From Streptomyces europaeiscabiei (GTDB taxonomy: Bacteria > Actinomycetota > Actinomycetes > Streptomycetales > Streptomycetaceae): DNA of 64,000 nt. A model generated the notes under the pieces. It saw only the letters and a list, made by a program, of their open reading frames with translations. It did not search any database and was not told where the DNA came from. The stretch's first letter is position 1, and each line of letters begins with the position of its first letter. Positions 46,163 to 54,971 of the stretch are shown one piece after another. A program made the translations under genes and the position numbers. Location of the stretch: NCBI RefSeq assembly GCF_001550375.1, contig NZ_LRTR01000276.1:52377-116376 (forward strand), written 5' to 3'.

Positions 46163-47947
46163 TCACAGCGGCGGCTCCAGCCGGGCGAGCGCCCGCAGCG
46201 CCCGCGGGGCGAACCGGGACATGAAGCGGCCGCCATGTGCTTCCGGGGTGACGGGGACGACCGCCTGGTTGCGGACGACCGCGCGCAGGACGGCGTCCGC
46301 GACCTTCTCCGGCGGGTAGTTCCGCAGTCCGTACAGCCTCGTCGTCTTCCGCTGACGGCGCTTCTCCTCCTCGGCGTCGACGCCGACGAAGCGCGCGGTC
46401 GAGGTGATGTTGGTGTTGACGATGCCGGGGCAGATCGCCGACACCCCGATGCCCTGCCCGGCCAGCTCCGCGCGCAGGCACTCGCTCAACATCAGGACGG
46501 CCGCCTTGGAGGTGCTGTACGCGGGCAGCGATCTGGAGGGCAGATACGCGGCGGCCGAGGCGGTGTTGACGATGTGGCCGCCCTGGCCGCGCTCGGCCAT
46601 CTGCCTGCCGAACAGCCGGCAGCCGTGGATCACGCCCCACAGATTGACGTCGAGAACCTTCCGCCAGTCCTCGGGAGTGGTGTCGAGGAAGGACCCAGAC
46701 AGTCCGATTCCCGCGTTGTTCACCAGCACGTCGACCACGCCGTACTCGGTGGCGACCTTCTCGGAGAGTTTCTCCATGGCCTGTTCGTCCGAGACGTCGA
46801 TCGCCTCGGCCCAGGCGTCGGGCGCGCCGATCAGCCTGGACAACTCCGCGGTGCGGGCCGCTCCTTCGGCGTCCAGGTCGACGGCGACGACGCGTGCCCC
46901 GGCTTCGGCGAACGCGAAGGCTGTGGCCCGGCCGATGCCGCCGGCCGCTCCGGTGACCAGCACCAACTGCCCACCGAACCGGTCCGTGTACTTCCCGGTG
47001 GCCACCGGTGCGGGGCGTCCACCCTCGGTTGCCGTGACGAACTCCGTGATCCAGGCCGCCAGTTGATCCGGCCGCGTGCGCGGGACCCAGTGCTTGGCGG
47101 GCAGGGTGCGGCGGAGGAGCTGCGGGGCCCACGACTCCAGGTCCTCGTAGAGCTGCTCGGAGAGGAACTGGTCCCCCAGAGGTGTGATGAGCTGCACGGG
47201 CGCGTGGGCGTACGCGTCGTCACGGGGGCGGGCCAGACGGGCACGCATGTTGTCCCGGTACAGCCATGCCCCGTGCGCGGCGTCCGTGGGCAGCGACGGG
47301 CTCGGGTAGTCGCCCCGGGGCAGCTTCTCGGCCCGCCGGACCAGGCCGGGCCACTGTCTGCCGAGAGGGCCTCGCCAGGCGAGCTCGGGCAGCACGGGCG
47401 TGTGCAGCACGTAGATGTACCAGGACTTGGCGCCCTGGCCGAGGAGCTGACCGATCCGGCGCGGGGTCGGGCGCTTCACCCGCCGTTTGATCCAGTGCCC
47501 CAGGTGGTCGAGGGAGGGGCCGGACATCGAGGTGAAGGACGCGATGCGCCCCTCGGTGCGCTCGACCGTCGCGAACTCCCAGCCCTGCACGGAACCCCAG
47601 TCGTGCCCCACCAGGTGTACGGGGTGGCCGGGGCTGACCGCGTCCACGACCGCCAGGAAGTCGTCCGTCAGCTTCTCCAGCGTGAACCCGCCGCGCAACG
47701 GCTCGGGTGCCGTCGATCCGCCGTGGCCGCGCACGTCGTACAGCACTACGTGGAAGCGCTCCGCGAGCCGTACGGCGACCTCGGACCAGACCTCCTTGGT
47801 GTCGGGGTAACCATGCACGAGCACCACGGTCGGCTGCTCGGGGTCGCCCAGCTCGGCGACGCACAACTCGACCCCGCCCGAGCGCACCCGGCGCTTCCGC
47901 GCGTCTTCGAGCGTCACTGCACCCGTCACGTCTCCCCCTTCGGTCAT
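46163..47947 (-). CDS. Alpha/beta hydrolase-SDR fusion (EphD-like)
   Basis: 594 residues. Residues 1-310 form an alpha/beta hydrolase: HGYPDTKEVW, VLYDVRGHGGS and LVGHDWGSVQGW, where the Asp of HDWG is the nucleophile of epoxide-hydrolase-type enzymes. Residues 318-594 form a short-chain dehydrogenase: VTGAAGGIGRATA (NAD(P)-binding), NNAGIG and the catalytic YSTSK. The same layout and length occur in mycobacterial EphD. It may hydrolyse an epoxide and then oxidise or reduce the product. ATG 47947 follows GGAGGAGAAG and overlaps the M24 gene by four bases. Confidence 0.88.
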   Translation of the reverse strand: MTEGGDVTGAVTLEDARKRRVRSGGVELCVAELGDPEQPTVVLVHGYPDTKEVWSEVAVRLAERFHVVLYDVRGHGGSTAPEPLRGGFTLEKLTDDFLAVVDAVSPGHPVHLVGHDWGSVQGWEFATVERTEGRIASFTSMSGPSLDHLGHWIKRRVKRPTPRRIGQLLGQGAKSWYIYVLHTPVLPELAWRGPLGRQWPGLVRRAEKLPRGDYPSPSLPTDAAHGAWLYRDNMRARLARPRDDAYAHAPVQLITPLGDQFLSEQLYEDLESWAPQLLRRTLPAKHWVPRTRPDQLAAWITEFVTATEGGRPAPVATGKYTDRFGGQLVLVTGAAGGIGRATAFAFAEAGARVVAVDLDAEGAARTAELSRLIGAPDAWAEAIDVSDEQAMEKLSEKVATEYGVVDVLVNNAGIGLSGSFLDTTPEDWRKVLDVNLWGVIHGCRLFGRQMAERGQGGHIVNTASAAAYLPSRSLPAYSTSKAAVLMLSECLRAELAGQGIGVSAICPGIVNTNITSTARFVGVDAEEEKRRQRKTTRLYGLRNYPPEKVADAVLRAVVRNQAVVPVTPEAHGGRFMSRFAPRALRALARLEPPL

Positions 47948-48792
47948 CGGTACTTCTCCTCCGCCCACCGCCGGACGTGCGGCAGATCGTCGTCCAGCCA
48001 GAACGCGCTCTCCTCGGCATCTGCGGAGTCGGTGACGACCAGGATCTCCTCGAACTTCGCGCCCGTGCCCCGGAAGCCGAGGTGGGGCTCGACGGCCCAC
48101 AGCCCCGGCTGCGGCGGGTGGTCGGAGAACCGGTACGGCGACCACAGTGGCGACCAGCCGTCGCGGTGTCCGCGCAGCGCGTCGGCCGCCAGGCCCTTCA
48201 GGGACTGTGTGCCGAACCCGAACACATGCGGTGACCAGCGGCGTTCCTTCACCCGGTCCACCTTGTGCGCGATGACACCGAAGGGGTAGGCGCGATGCCG
48301 GTTGGCATATCCCTGGCGGATCATGAGGCGGTCCACGTCCTCGTAGATCTCGCGCAGCGACCGACGCTCGCGCACCTCGCGCAGGATCAGCTCGCGGTGT
48401 GCTCCAAGGTCCGTCATCAGCTTGTCGTGCAGGGGGCTTGGCCCGAGGCAGCCCGAATAGCCGATGTCCGCCGTGTGGCCCTTGTATATGGGGGCCATGT
48501 CGAGGATGAAGGGCATGCCCGCTTCGAGGCGGCGGTCGGTGGGGAAGAACTGCAGTGGTACACGGAAGTCCACGAATGCCGTGCGGTCTCCGAACCAGGC
48601 GAACGGCAGGTGGAACCAGTCCTGTACGCCGCGCTCCCGCAGCCAGTGGCGCTGCATGCGCGCGGCCTCGCGCTCGGTCATGCCCGGTTTCAGCTGGGCC
48701 GCGACCGCTTCTGCGCACTCGTACGCCAGGGTCTGGACGTGCCTGAATCCCTGCAGTTCCGCGGCGAGTCGGCCTGTCGGTGCCGAGGTCAT
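47944..48792 (-). CDS. M24 (Xaa-Pro) peptidase-like protein
   Basis: 282 residues of the creatinase/aminopeptidase fold: LDMAPIYKGHTADIGYSG and AVEPHLGFRGTGAKFEEILVV hold the Asp, His and Glu residues expected for metal binding, and YPFGVIAHKVDR a further His. It may cleave Xaa-Pro peptides or be a relative with another hydrolytic role. ATG 48792 (MTSAPTGRLAAEL) is the likely start. First gene of a two-gene coupled operon with the EphD-like enzyme. Confidence 0.82.
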   Translation of the reverse strand: MTSAPTGRLAAELQGFRHVQTLAYECAEAVAAQLKPGMTEREAARMQRHWLRERGVQDWFHLPFAWFGDRTAFVDFRVPLQFFPTDRRLEAGMPFILDMAPIYKGHTADIGYSGCLGPSPLHDKLMTDLGAHRELILREVRERRSLREIYEDVDRLMIRQGYANRHRAYPFGVIAHKVDRVKERRWSPHVFGFGTQSLKGLAADALRGHRDGWSPLWSPYRFSDHPPQPGLWAVEPHLGFRGTGAKFEEILVVTDSADAEESAFWLDDDLPHVRRWAEEKYR

Positions 48793-49146
48793 GTCACTGC
48801 CCCACCCGTCTTCGTCGACTACGGTCCGTGTTCGCAATGTGACAGCAATGAATGTGACAGTGATTGGCGGCTGCGTCAATGGGTGGGTGCTGGGCTGTGG
48901 AGAACCGTCGGCCACGGAGACAGACGGGAGGCGGGCACGGAGACAGGCGCGAATGCGGGCACGAAACGGCGACGCCGGTCGTTCAACACACGACGGCCGC
49001 TGCCACGCGGCTCGGCTCCGTCGGCTTGTTCGACCTCAGGGTGACCCCTAGGGGGACCGGCGGTGGATGCCCCCTACGGGCCCGTACGACTCGAGGGTGA
49101 CGCCGAGACAGCTCTGCGGGGTGACGACCGCAGCGGTCCGCACCCC
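48793..49146. other. Gene-free region between M24 gene and ABC operon
   Basis: About 350 bases with no supported gene. It contains the 12-mer CCCTAGGGGGAC (49046-49057), which also occurs 138 bases upstream of the small membrane gene at 21259. The divergent promoters must be here. Confidence 0.45.
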
Positions 49147-49152
49147 TAATGT
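49147..49152 (+). promoter_or_regulatory. Likely -10 element giving a leaderless ABC-operon mRNA
   Basis: TAATGT lies seven bases before GTG 49160 in an AT-rich run (TAATGTCTAAATC). There is no Shine-Dalgarno. This spacing matches leaderless actinobacterial promoters, in which transcription starts at the start codon. Inference. Confidence 0.5.
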
Positions 49153-49159
49153 CTAAATC

Positions 49160-50155
49160 GTGACTGTGATCGCGACCGAAAGCCTGAGCAAGCGGTTCCC
49201 GAGGGTGACCGCTCTTGACCGGCTCTCCATGGACATCGGACCCGGTGTGACGGGACTCGTCGGTGCCAATGGCGCCGGCAAGTCCACACTGATCAAAATC
49301 CTGCTGGGTCTGTCCCCCGCCTCGGAGGGCCGGGCCGAGGTGCTCGGCCTCGACGTCGCCACCAACGGCGGCGCCATCCGCGAGCGCGTGGGGTACATGC
49401 CGGAGCACGACTGCCTGCCGCCCGACGTCTCGGCCACCGAGTTCGTCGTGCACATGGCCCGCATGTCCGGGCTCCCGCCGACCGCCGCACGTGAGCGCAC
49501 CGCGGACACGCTGCGCCACGTCGGCCTGTACGAGGAGCGGTACCGCCCCATAGGCGGCTACTCCACGGGCATGAAACAGCGAGTGAAGCTCGCCCAGGCC
49601 CTGGTGCACGACCCGCAGCTGGTATTCCTGGACGAGCCGACCAACGGCCTGGACCCGGTCGGTCGGGACGAGATGCTCGGCCTGATCCGCCGCATCCACA
49701 CCGACTTCGGCATCTCGGTGCTGGTCACCTCCCACCTGCTCGGCGAGTTGGAACGCACCTGCGACCACGTCGTCGTGGTCGACGGCGGCAAGCTCCTGCG
49801 GTCGAGCTCCACCAGAGACTTCACCCAGAACACGGCGACCCTCGCGATCGAGGTCACCGACAGCGACGAGCACCCCGACGGCACTGGCGCGCTGCGTGAG
49901 GCGCTTCACTCGCGCGGGGTGACCGTCTCCGACGGAAGCGGCCTCCCGGGAGCAGGACACATCCTGCTGCTCACCGCCCAGGGCGAGGAGACCTACGACC
50001 TGGTCCGCGACCTCGTCGCCGACCTGGGGCTCGGCCTGGTCCGCATGGAGCAGCGCAGGCACCAGATCGCCGAGGTCTTCCAGGACAACGACGAGCAGAC
50101 GGGCACCCGGAGCGCCCAGGACGCAGGGAAGGAGGCGGTCGGCCATGGCGGTTGA
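49160..50155 (+). CDS. ABC transporter ATPase
   Basis: 331 residues. Walker A GANGAGKST, signature YSTGMKQRVKLA and Walker B LVFLDEPTNGLDP identify a cytoplasmic ABC ATPase of the ABC-2 (NatA-like) group, with a C-terminal extension of about 100 residues. It overlaps its permease by 11 bases. First gene of an ATPase-permease-ATPase-permease operon; probably leaderless. Confidence 0.92.
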   Translation: MTVIATESLSKRFPRVTALDRLSMDIGPGVTGLVGANGAGKSTLIKILLGLSPASEGRAEVLGLDVATNGGAIRERVGYMPEHDCLPPDVSATEFVVHMARMSGLPPTAARERTADTLRHVGLYEERYRPIGGYSTGMKQRVKLAQALVHDPQLVFLDEPTNGLDPVGRDEMLGLIRRIHTDFGISVLVTSHLLGELERTCDHVVVVDGGKLLRSSSTRDFTQNTATLAIEVTDSDEHPDGTGALREALHSRGVTVSDGSGLPGAGHILLLTAQGEETYDLVRDLVADLGLGLVRMEQRRHQIAEVFQDNDEQTGTRSAQDAGKEAVGHGG

Positions 50156-51083
50156 GCAGCACGGTGCACAGGCACCGGCCCTCGACGGTGGACAGCCCGC
50201 CCGCACGGGCGAGCAGAGCCGCATCCACAACATCGGATACCGCTCCTACGACGGCGCCCGCCTAGGCCGCGCCTACGCCCGCCGCTCGTTGTACTCGCAG
50301 TCCCTGCGCGGCGCGTACGGACTGGGCCGCTCGGTCAAGTCCAAGGTGCTGCCCATGCTGCTGTTCGCGGTGATGTGCGTGCCGGCGGCCATCATGGTGG
50401 CGGTCTCGGTCGCCACCCAGGCCAACGACCTGCCCATCAAGTACACCGACTACGCGGTCATCATGCAGGCCGTCATCGGCCTGTACGTCGCCTCCCAGGC
50501 ACCGCAGTCCGTCTCGCGCGACCTGCGCTTCAAGACCGTTCCGCTGTACTTCTCGCGCCCGATCGAGACCGCCGACTACGTCCGCGCGAAGTTCGCGGCG
50601 CTGACGTCGGCGCTCTTCATCCTGACCGCGGTGCCTCTGCTCGTGCTCTATGTGGGTGCGTTGCTGGCCGAGCTCGACTTCACCGACCAGACCAAGGGAC
50701 TCGCGCAGGGACTGGTGTCCGTGGCACTGCTCTCGCTCCTCTTCGCAGGCATCGGCCTGGTGATCTCGGCGGTGACCCCGCGCCGTGGTTTCGGCATCGC
50801 GGCCGTCATCGCTGTCCTGACCATCTCCTACGGGGCCGTGTCGGTCGTCCAGGCCATCGCCGATGTCCAGTCCAGCGCAGACGCGGTGCCCTGGCTCGGT
50901 CTCTTCTCGCCCATCACGCTGATAGACGGCGTACAGACCGCCTTCCTGGGTGCCACCTCCGCCTTCCCCGGCGGACACGGGCCCTCCAGCGGGCAGGGAG
51001 CCCTCTACCTCCTCGTCGTCCTGGGTCTCATCGCCGGTTCCTACGGCCTGCTGATGCGCCGCTACCGAAAGGTCGGGCTGTGA
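50145..51083 (+). CDS. ABC-2 type transporter permease
   Basis: 312 residues: a hydrophilic N-terminus of about 60 residues, then six membrane helices (for example VLPMLLFAVMCVPAAIMVAVS). It should form the membrane part for the preceding ATPase. Its last bases overlap the next gene (GTGA), so the operon is translationally coupled. The substrate is unknown. Confidence 0.88.
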   Translation: MAVEQHGAQAPALDGGQPARTGEQSRIHNIGYRSYDGARLGRAYARRSLYSQSLRGAYGLGRSVKSKVLPMLLFAVMCVPAAIMVAVSVATQANDLPIKYTDYAVIMQAVIGLYVASQAPQSVSRDLRFKTVPLYFSRPIETADYVRAKFAALTSALFILTAVPLLVLYVGALLAELDFTDQTKGLAQGLVSVALLSLLFAGIGLVISAVTPRRGFGIAAVIAVLTISYGAVSVVQAIADVQSSADAVPWLGLFSPITLIDGVQTAFLGATSAFPGGHGPSSGQGALYLLVVLGLIAGSYGLLMRRYRKVGL

Positions 51084-51991
51084 CCACGCTCAACATCGAC
51101 CACGTCTCACGCTGGTTCGGCAACGTGGTGGCGGTCAACGACGTCACGATGACGATCGGCCCCGGTGTCACCGGCCTGCTGGGCCCGAACGGCGCCGGCA
51201 AGTCCACGCTCATCAACATGATGGGCGGCTTCCTCGCCCCCTCCACGGGCTCCGTCACACTGGACGGCACACCGGTGTGGCGCAACGAGCAGATCTACAA
51301 GCACATCGGCATCGTCCCCGAGCGCGAGGCGATGTACGACTTCCTCACGGGCCGCGAGTTCGTCGTCGCCAACTCCGAGTTGCACGGCTTCGGGGCGAAG
51401 GCCGCACAGCGGGCGCTCGCCACGGTGGAGATGGAGTACGCGCAGGACCGCAAGATCTCGACGTACTCCAAAGGCATGCGCCAGCGCGTGAAGATGGCGT
51501 CCGCGCTGGTCCACGAACCGTCCCTGCTCCTGCTGGACGAGCCGTTCAACGGCATGGACCCGCGCCAGCGCATGCAGCTCATGGACCTTCTGCGGCGCAT
51601 GGGCGACGAGGGCCGCACGGTGCTGTTCTCGTCCCACATCCTCGAAGAGGTCGAGCAGTTGGCGGCCCACATCGAGGTGATTGTCGCCGGACGGCACGCG
51701 GCGAGCGGTGACTTCCGGCGTATCCGCCGCCTGATGACCGACCGTCCGCACCGCTATCTGGTGCGCTCCAGCGACGACCGGGCCCTGGCCGCCGCGCTGA
51801 TCGCCGACCCGTCGACCGCCGGGATCGAAGTGGACCTGGCCGAGGGCGCGCTGCGTATCCAGGCCGTCGACTTCGGCCGGTTCACGGCCCTGTTGCCGAG
51901 GGTGGCCCGGGACCACGGCATCCGTCTGCTCACGGTCTCGCCGTCGGACGAGTCCCTCGAGTCCGTCTTCTCGTATCTCGTAGCGGCGTAG
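51080..51991 (+). CDS. ABC transporter ATPase
   Basis: 303 residues. It begins VTTLNIDHVSRWFGNVVAVND with GTG at 51080, overlapping the previous stop. Walker A GPNGAGKST, signature YSKGMRQRVKMA and Walker B LLLLDEPFNGMDP are intact. It resembles the first ATPase of this operon, suggesting the two halves arose by duplication. Confidence 0.92.
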   Translation: MTTLNIDHVSRWFGNVVAVNDVTMTIGPGVTGLLGPNGAGKSTLINMMGGFLAPSTGSVTLDGTPVWRNEQIYKHIGIVPEREAMYDFLTGREFVVANSELHGFGAKAAQRALATVEMEYAQDRKISTYSKGMRQRVKMASALVHEPSLLLLDEPFNGMDPRQRMQLMDLLRRMGDEGRTVLFSSHILEEVEQLAAHIEVIVAGRHAASGDFRRIRRLMTDRPHRYLVRSSDDRALAAALIADPSTAGIEVDLAEGALRIQAVDFGRFTALLPRVARDHGIRLLTVSPSDESLESVFSYLVAA

Positions 51992-52001
51992 GAGGCCGAA
52001 G

Positions 52002-52721
52002 ATGTACGACCCCACAGTCGCCCGGCTCACCTACCGGGCCCTGCTCGGCCGCCGTCGGGCCCTCATTCTCAGTGCGCTGCCCGCCTTGCTGATCGTGCTC
52101 TCCGTGGCCGTGCGTGCCCTGAGTGGCGCCGACGACCAGGTGGCCGTAGACCTCCTCGGCGGGTTCGCGCTCGCCACGATGGTGCCGATCATCGGCGTCA
52201 TCGCGGGAACGGGCGCGATCGGACCGGAGATCGATGACGGCTCGGTGGTGTATCTGCTGGCCAAGCCGGTGAAGCGGCCGACGATCATCTTCACCAAGCT
52301 GATCGTGGCGATCGCCGTGACCATGGCGTTCTCGGCCGTACCGACACTGCTCGCGGGCCTGATCCTGAACGGCAACGGACAGCAGATCGCGGTCGCCTAC
52401 ACCGTGGCGGCGCTGGTCGCCTCGATCGCGTACGCGGCGATGTTCCTGCTCCTCGGGACGATCACCCGGCACGCGGTCGTCTTCGGACTCGTGTACGCAC
52501 TCGTCTGGGAGACCCTCTTCGGGTCCCTGGTGGACGGGGCACGCACGCTCAGTGTCCAGCAGTGGGCGCTCGCCGTCGCCCAAAAAGTCACCGACGGCGG
52601 TCTCGTGACGTCCGACGTGGGGCTGCCGACCGCGGTGGTTCTGCTGACGGTGGTCACGGCGGGTGCGACCTGGTACGCGGGGCAGAAGCTGCGGACGCTG
52701 AAGCTGGCCGGCGAGGAGTGA
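52002..52721 (+). CDS. ABC-2 type transporter permease
   Basis: 239 residues with six membrane helices, beginning MYDPTVARLTYRALLGRRRAL. AGGAGG lies just upstream. It probably pairs with the preceding ATPase. The operon ends with the terminator at 52728. Confidence 0.88.
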   Translation: MYDPTVARLTYRALLGRRRALILSALPALLIVLSVAVRALSGADDQVAVDLLGGFALATMVPIIGVIAGTGAIGPEIDDGSVVYLLAKPVKRPTIIFTKLIVAIAVTMAFSAVPTLLAGLILNGNGQQIAVAYTVAALVASIAYAAMFLLLGTITRHAVVFGLVYALVWETLFGSLVDGARTLSVQQWALAVAQKVTDGGLVTSDVGLPTAVVLLTVVTAGATWYAGQKLRTLKLAGEE

Positions 52722-52727
52722 CGGAAC

Positions 52728-52752
52728 CCTCCGGGGCTCTCGGCCCCGGAGG
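52728..52752 (+). terminator. Terminator of the ABC operon
   Basis: CCTCCGGGGC (52728-52737) and GCCCCGGAGG (52743-52752) form a perfect 10-bp stem with a five-base loop, six bases beyond the stop codon. Confidence 0.85.
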
Positions 52753-52868
52753 CTCACCCTTCCTTGATCTTGACAGGGGCTTCACGCTCGTCCAGGCAGA
52801 CCGAACGAGCGCAAAACGAAGGGCACAAGCGGCCAGGAGGGGCGGCCAGGAGAGCAGGAGGAACGGGG

Positions 52869-53297
52869 ATGGCAACGGAGGTGTCGCCCGAAGGCGGCGA
52901 GGCACAGGGCGCGCTGACCGACAGCACGGTCGGGGACGGATCGGGCTCTGCGGTTGCACCGGGTGCCGGGGGCGGAGCCACAGCCGGAGCGGCTATCGGG
53001 GCCGGCGCGGGTTCCGGTGGAGTGCCGGGCGCCAAGGGGGGATCCGGACCCACGTCGGAATCGGGCGTCCGGGCCGAGGCCGGTGCCGGGAACGCGAGCG
53101 AGGGTGTCTGGGACGACACCGTTCTGGACGAGGACTTCATACGGTCCGCCGAGACGGCCGAACCGTCGGCGCGGGCCCGGATGCTCGCGGCGCGCTGGCG
53201 GCAGCAGGCCCCCGATCCCCAGCCCTGGCGCTCGGACGAGCCGCCGGCCGGGTGGTTCTTCAGCAAGGCGCGACGCCGCAGGTGGCGCCGCCGATGA
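52869..53297 (+). CDS. Hypothetical protein with Gly/Ala-rich N-terminus
   Basis: 142 residues. The first 75 are low-complexity Gly/Ala/Ser. The C-terminal half is well defined: DDTVLDEDFIRSAETAEPSARARMLAARWRQQ, then a Pro/Trp segment (PWRSDEPPAGWFF) and a very basic end (KARRRRWRRR). AGGAGG lies upstream of ATG 52869. A family of unknown function in Streptomyces, as far as I can tell. Confidence 0.65.
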   Translation: MATEVSPEGGEAQGALTDSTVGDGSGSAVAPGAGGGATAGAAIGAGAGSGGVPGAKGGSGPTSESGVRAEAGAGNASEGVWDDTVLDEDFIRSAETAEPSARARMLAARWRQQAPDPQPWRSDEPPAGWFFSKARRRRWRRR

Positions 53298-53533
53298 CCG
53301 CTCGTCGTGGCCGTGGCCCTTGCGACGGATATTCGGTGGCGGGCAACTCGGCCGCCGGGCACAGTGGTTGATGTCGAGGTCGCCGGGTCGCGCCGGTGCC
53401 ACGTTCTGGGAGAGGAGCCCGGCTATGCTGTCCTTCAGGTGCAGTACGTCGAGTTCCCGGCGGGGCAGCTCATGGCGGGCTCCGGAGTAGTTACCCCTCC
53501 GTCGAGTCCGTCCCCCCAGTGGGGAGCTGCCCG

Positions 53534-53577
53534 GGGCGGCCGCTTCGAGCGCGCGAATCGCTTCGCGTGGGCCGCCC
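53534..53577. other. Inverted repeat ahead of tRNA-Ser
   Basis: GGGCGGCC (53534-53541) and GGCCGCCC (53570-53577) flank 28 bases and end five bases before the tRNA. It may assist processing or be a chance structure. A TATGCT hexamer (53423) could be the tRNA promoter -10. Confidence 0.35.
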
Positions 53578-53581
53578 ACCC

Positions 53582-53665
<84 letters not shown>

Positions 53666-53999
53666 CCGTCTCGCTGTCGCTGTGACTTGGCCCAGGTTGT
53701 GGGCTTTGGGGGTACGTAGAGGGAGGCTCGTGGGGGTGTGCTTGCCCTCGGGGGCCTTCTTGAGAGAGCTCAGCGGTCCGTGCTGGTGCTGAACGGGGTG
53801 GGTGTTCTGCTCACCGGCGTTGCAGGGTGACTGCGCGTCCTTGCTGTAGTCGGCTCCCCCACCACCGCGTGCCTCGCTGTTGTCGTCACCACCCGCCACC
53901 GCGCGCTCACTCTGCTGTCGGCTCCCCGCTGTCGTGCCGCTCGATGTCGACGGGCACACCGCCACCGAAGCCCTCAGCGTGGCCGGCTCCCGTCAGGCC
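53666..53999. other. Gene-free region after tRNA-Ser
   Basis: About 330 bases without a supported gene; a minus-strand frame starting at 53965 overlaps the tRNA and lacks a start signal. No integrase, direct repeat of the tRNA end or other sign of an integrated element was seen. Confidence 0.5.
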
Positions 54000-54020
54000 G
54001 GGGTTCGCGAGGCGAACCCC
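54000..54020 (-). terminator. Terminator of the serS-phosphatase operon
   Basis: GGGGTTCGC (54000-54008) and GCGAACCCC (54012-54020) form a perfect 9-bp stem with a three-base loop, 60 bases beyond the stop of the minus-strand gene. Confidence 0.75.
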
Positions 54021-54080
54021 CTGGCGTCGGCCAACCCCCATCGGCGTCGCTTCGCCGGGGCGTTCAAGGGGTGTCGGCTT

Positions 54081-54971
54081 CTAGCTCAGCAGGCGTTCCA
54101 GTACCTCGGCGATGCCGTCGTCCTCGTTGGAGGAGGTCACTTCGTCGGCGATGGCCTTGAGGTCGGCGTGGGCGTTGGCCATGGCTACGCCGTGGGCGGA
54201 CCAGGTGAACATCGGGATGTCGTTGGGCATGTCGCCGAAAGCGATGGTGTCGGTGCGCTTCGCGCCGAGGCGGCGGGCGGCGAGGGAGAGGCCGGTGGCC
54301 TTGGTGAGGCCGAGGGGAAGGAGCTCGACGATGCCCTCGCCGGCCATGGCGACCGTGACGAAGCCGCCGGCGGCCTGGCGGGAGGCTTCGGCGAGCTCGT
54401 CGGAGGTCAGTGTGGGGTGCTGTATGTAGATCTTGTTCAGCGGAGCTGCCCAGAGGTCGGACACGTCTGTGAGCGGGGTGGTGGGCAGTTTGCCGTGCAG
54501 GGCGTAGCCGGCGCCGACCAGTATTTCGCCCTCCAGACCCGCCTGGCTGGCGGCCAGGTGCAGGGGTCCGACCTCCGCCTCGATCTTGGCGAGGGCCACG
54601 GCGGCGAGCTGCCGGTCCAGGGTGACGGCCGTGAGCAGCCGGTGCTCTCCGGCGTCGTAGACCTGGGCGCCCTGGCCGCAGACGGCCAGTCCCCGGTAGC
54701 CGAGGTCGTCGAGGATGTGGCGGGTCCAGGGGACCGCCCGGCCGGTGACGACGATGTGGGTGGCGCCCGCCGCGGTGGCCGCGGCGAGCGCCTCACGGGT
54801 GCGCGGGGAGACCGAGTCGTCGGAGCCCAGGAGCGTTCCGTCGAGATCGGTCGCGATCAGCTTGTACGGAAAGCCCGAGGGCTGCACGGACCGTTCGGAA
54901 ACCTTGGACGCCTCGGACGCCGTGGTCTTCCCGGAGTCCGAGGAGCCCTCGGGGGCAGCCGTTTCGCTCAC
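54081..54971 (-). CDS. Cof-type HAD phosphatase
   Basis: 296 residues, same family and layout as the gene at 41859: motif [22 protein letters not shown], motif [10 protein letters not shown], motif [13 protein letters not shown]. The N-terminal 30 residues are Ser/Glu-rich. Its ATG overlaps the serS stop by four bases, so it is coupled to serS. The substrate is unknown; the coupling to a tRNA synthetase is conserved, as I recall, but unexplained. Confidence 0.9.
   Translation of the reverse strand: MSETAAPEGSSDSGKTTASEASKVSERSVQPSGFPYKLIATDLDGTLLGSDDSVSPRTREALAAATAAGATHIVVTGRAVPWTRHILDDLGYRGLAVCGQGAQVYDAGEHRLLTAVTLDRQLAAVALAKIEAEVGPLHLAASQAGLEGEILVGAGYALHGKLPTTPLTDVSDLWAAPLNKIYIQHPTLTSDELAEASRQAAGGFVTVAMAGEGIVELLPLGLTKATGLSLAARRLGAKRTDTIAFGDMPNDIPMFTWSAHGVAMANAHADLKAIADEVTSSNEDDGIAEVLERLLS

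Noticed and set aside
53666..54080. Possible integrated element at tRNA-Ser
   Set aside because: No integrase gene and no repeat of the tRNA 3' end were found nearby.
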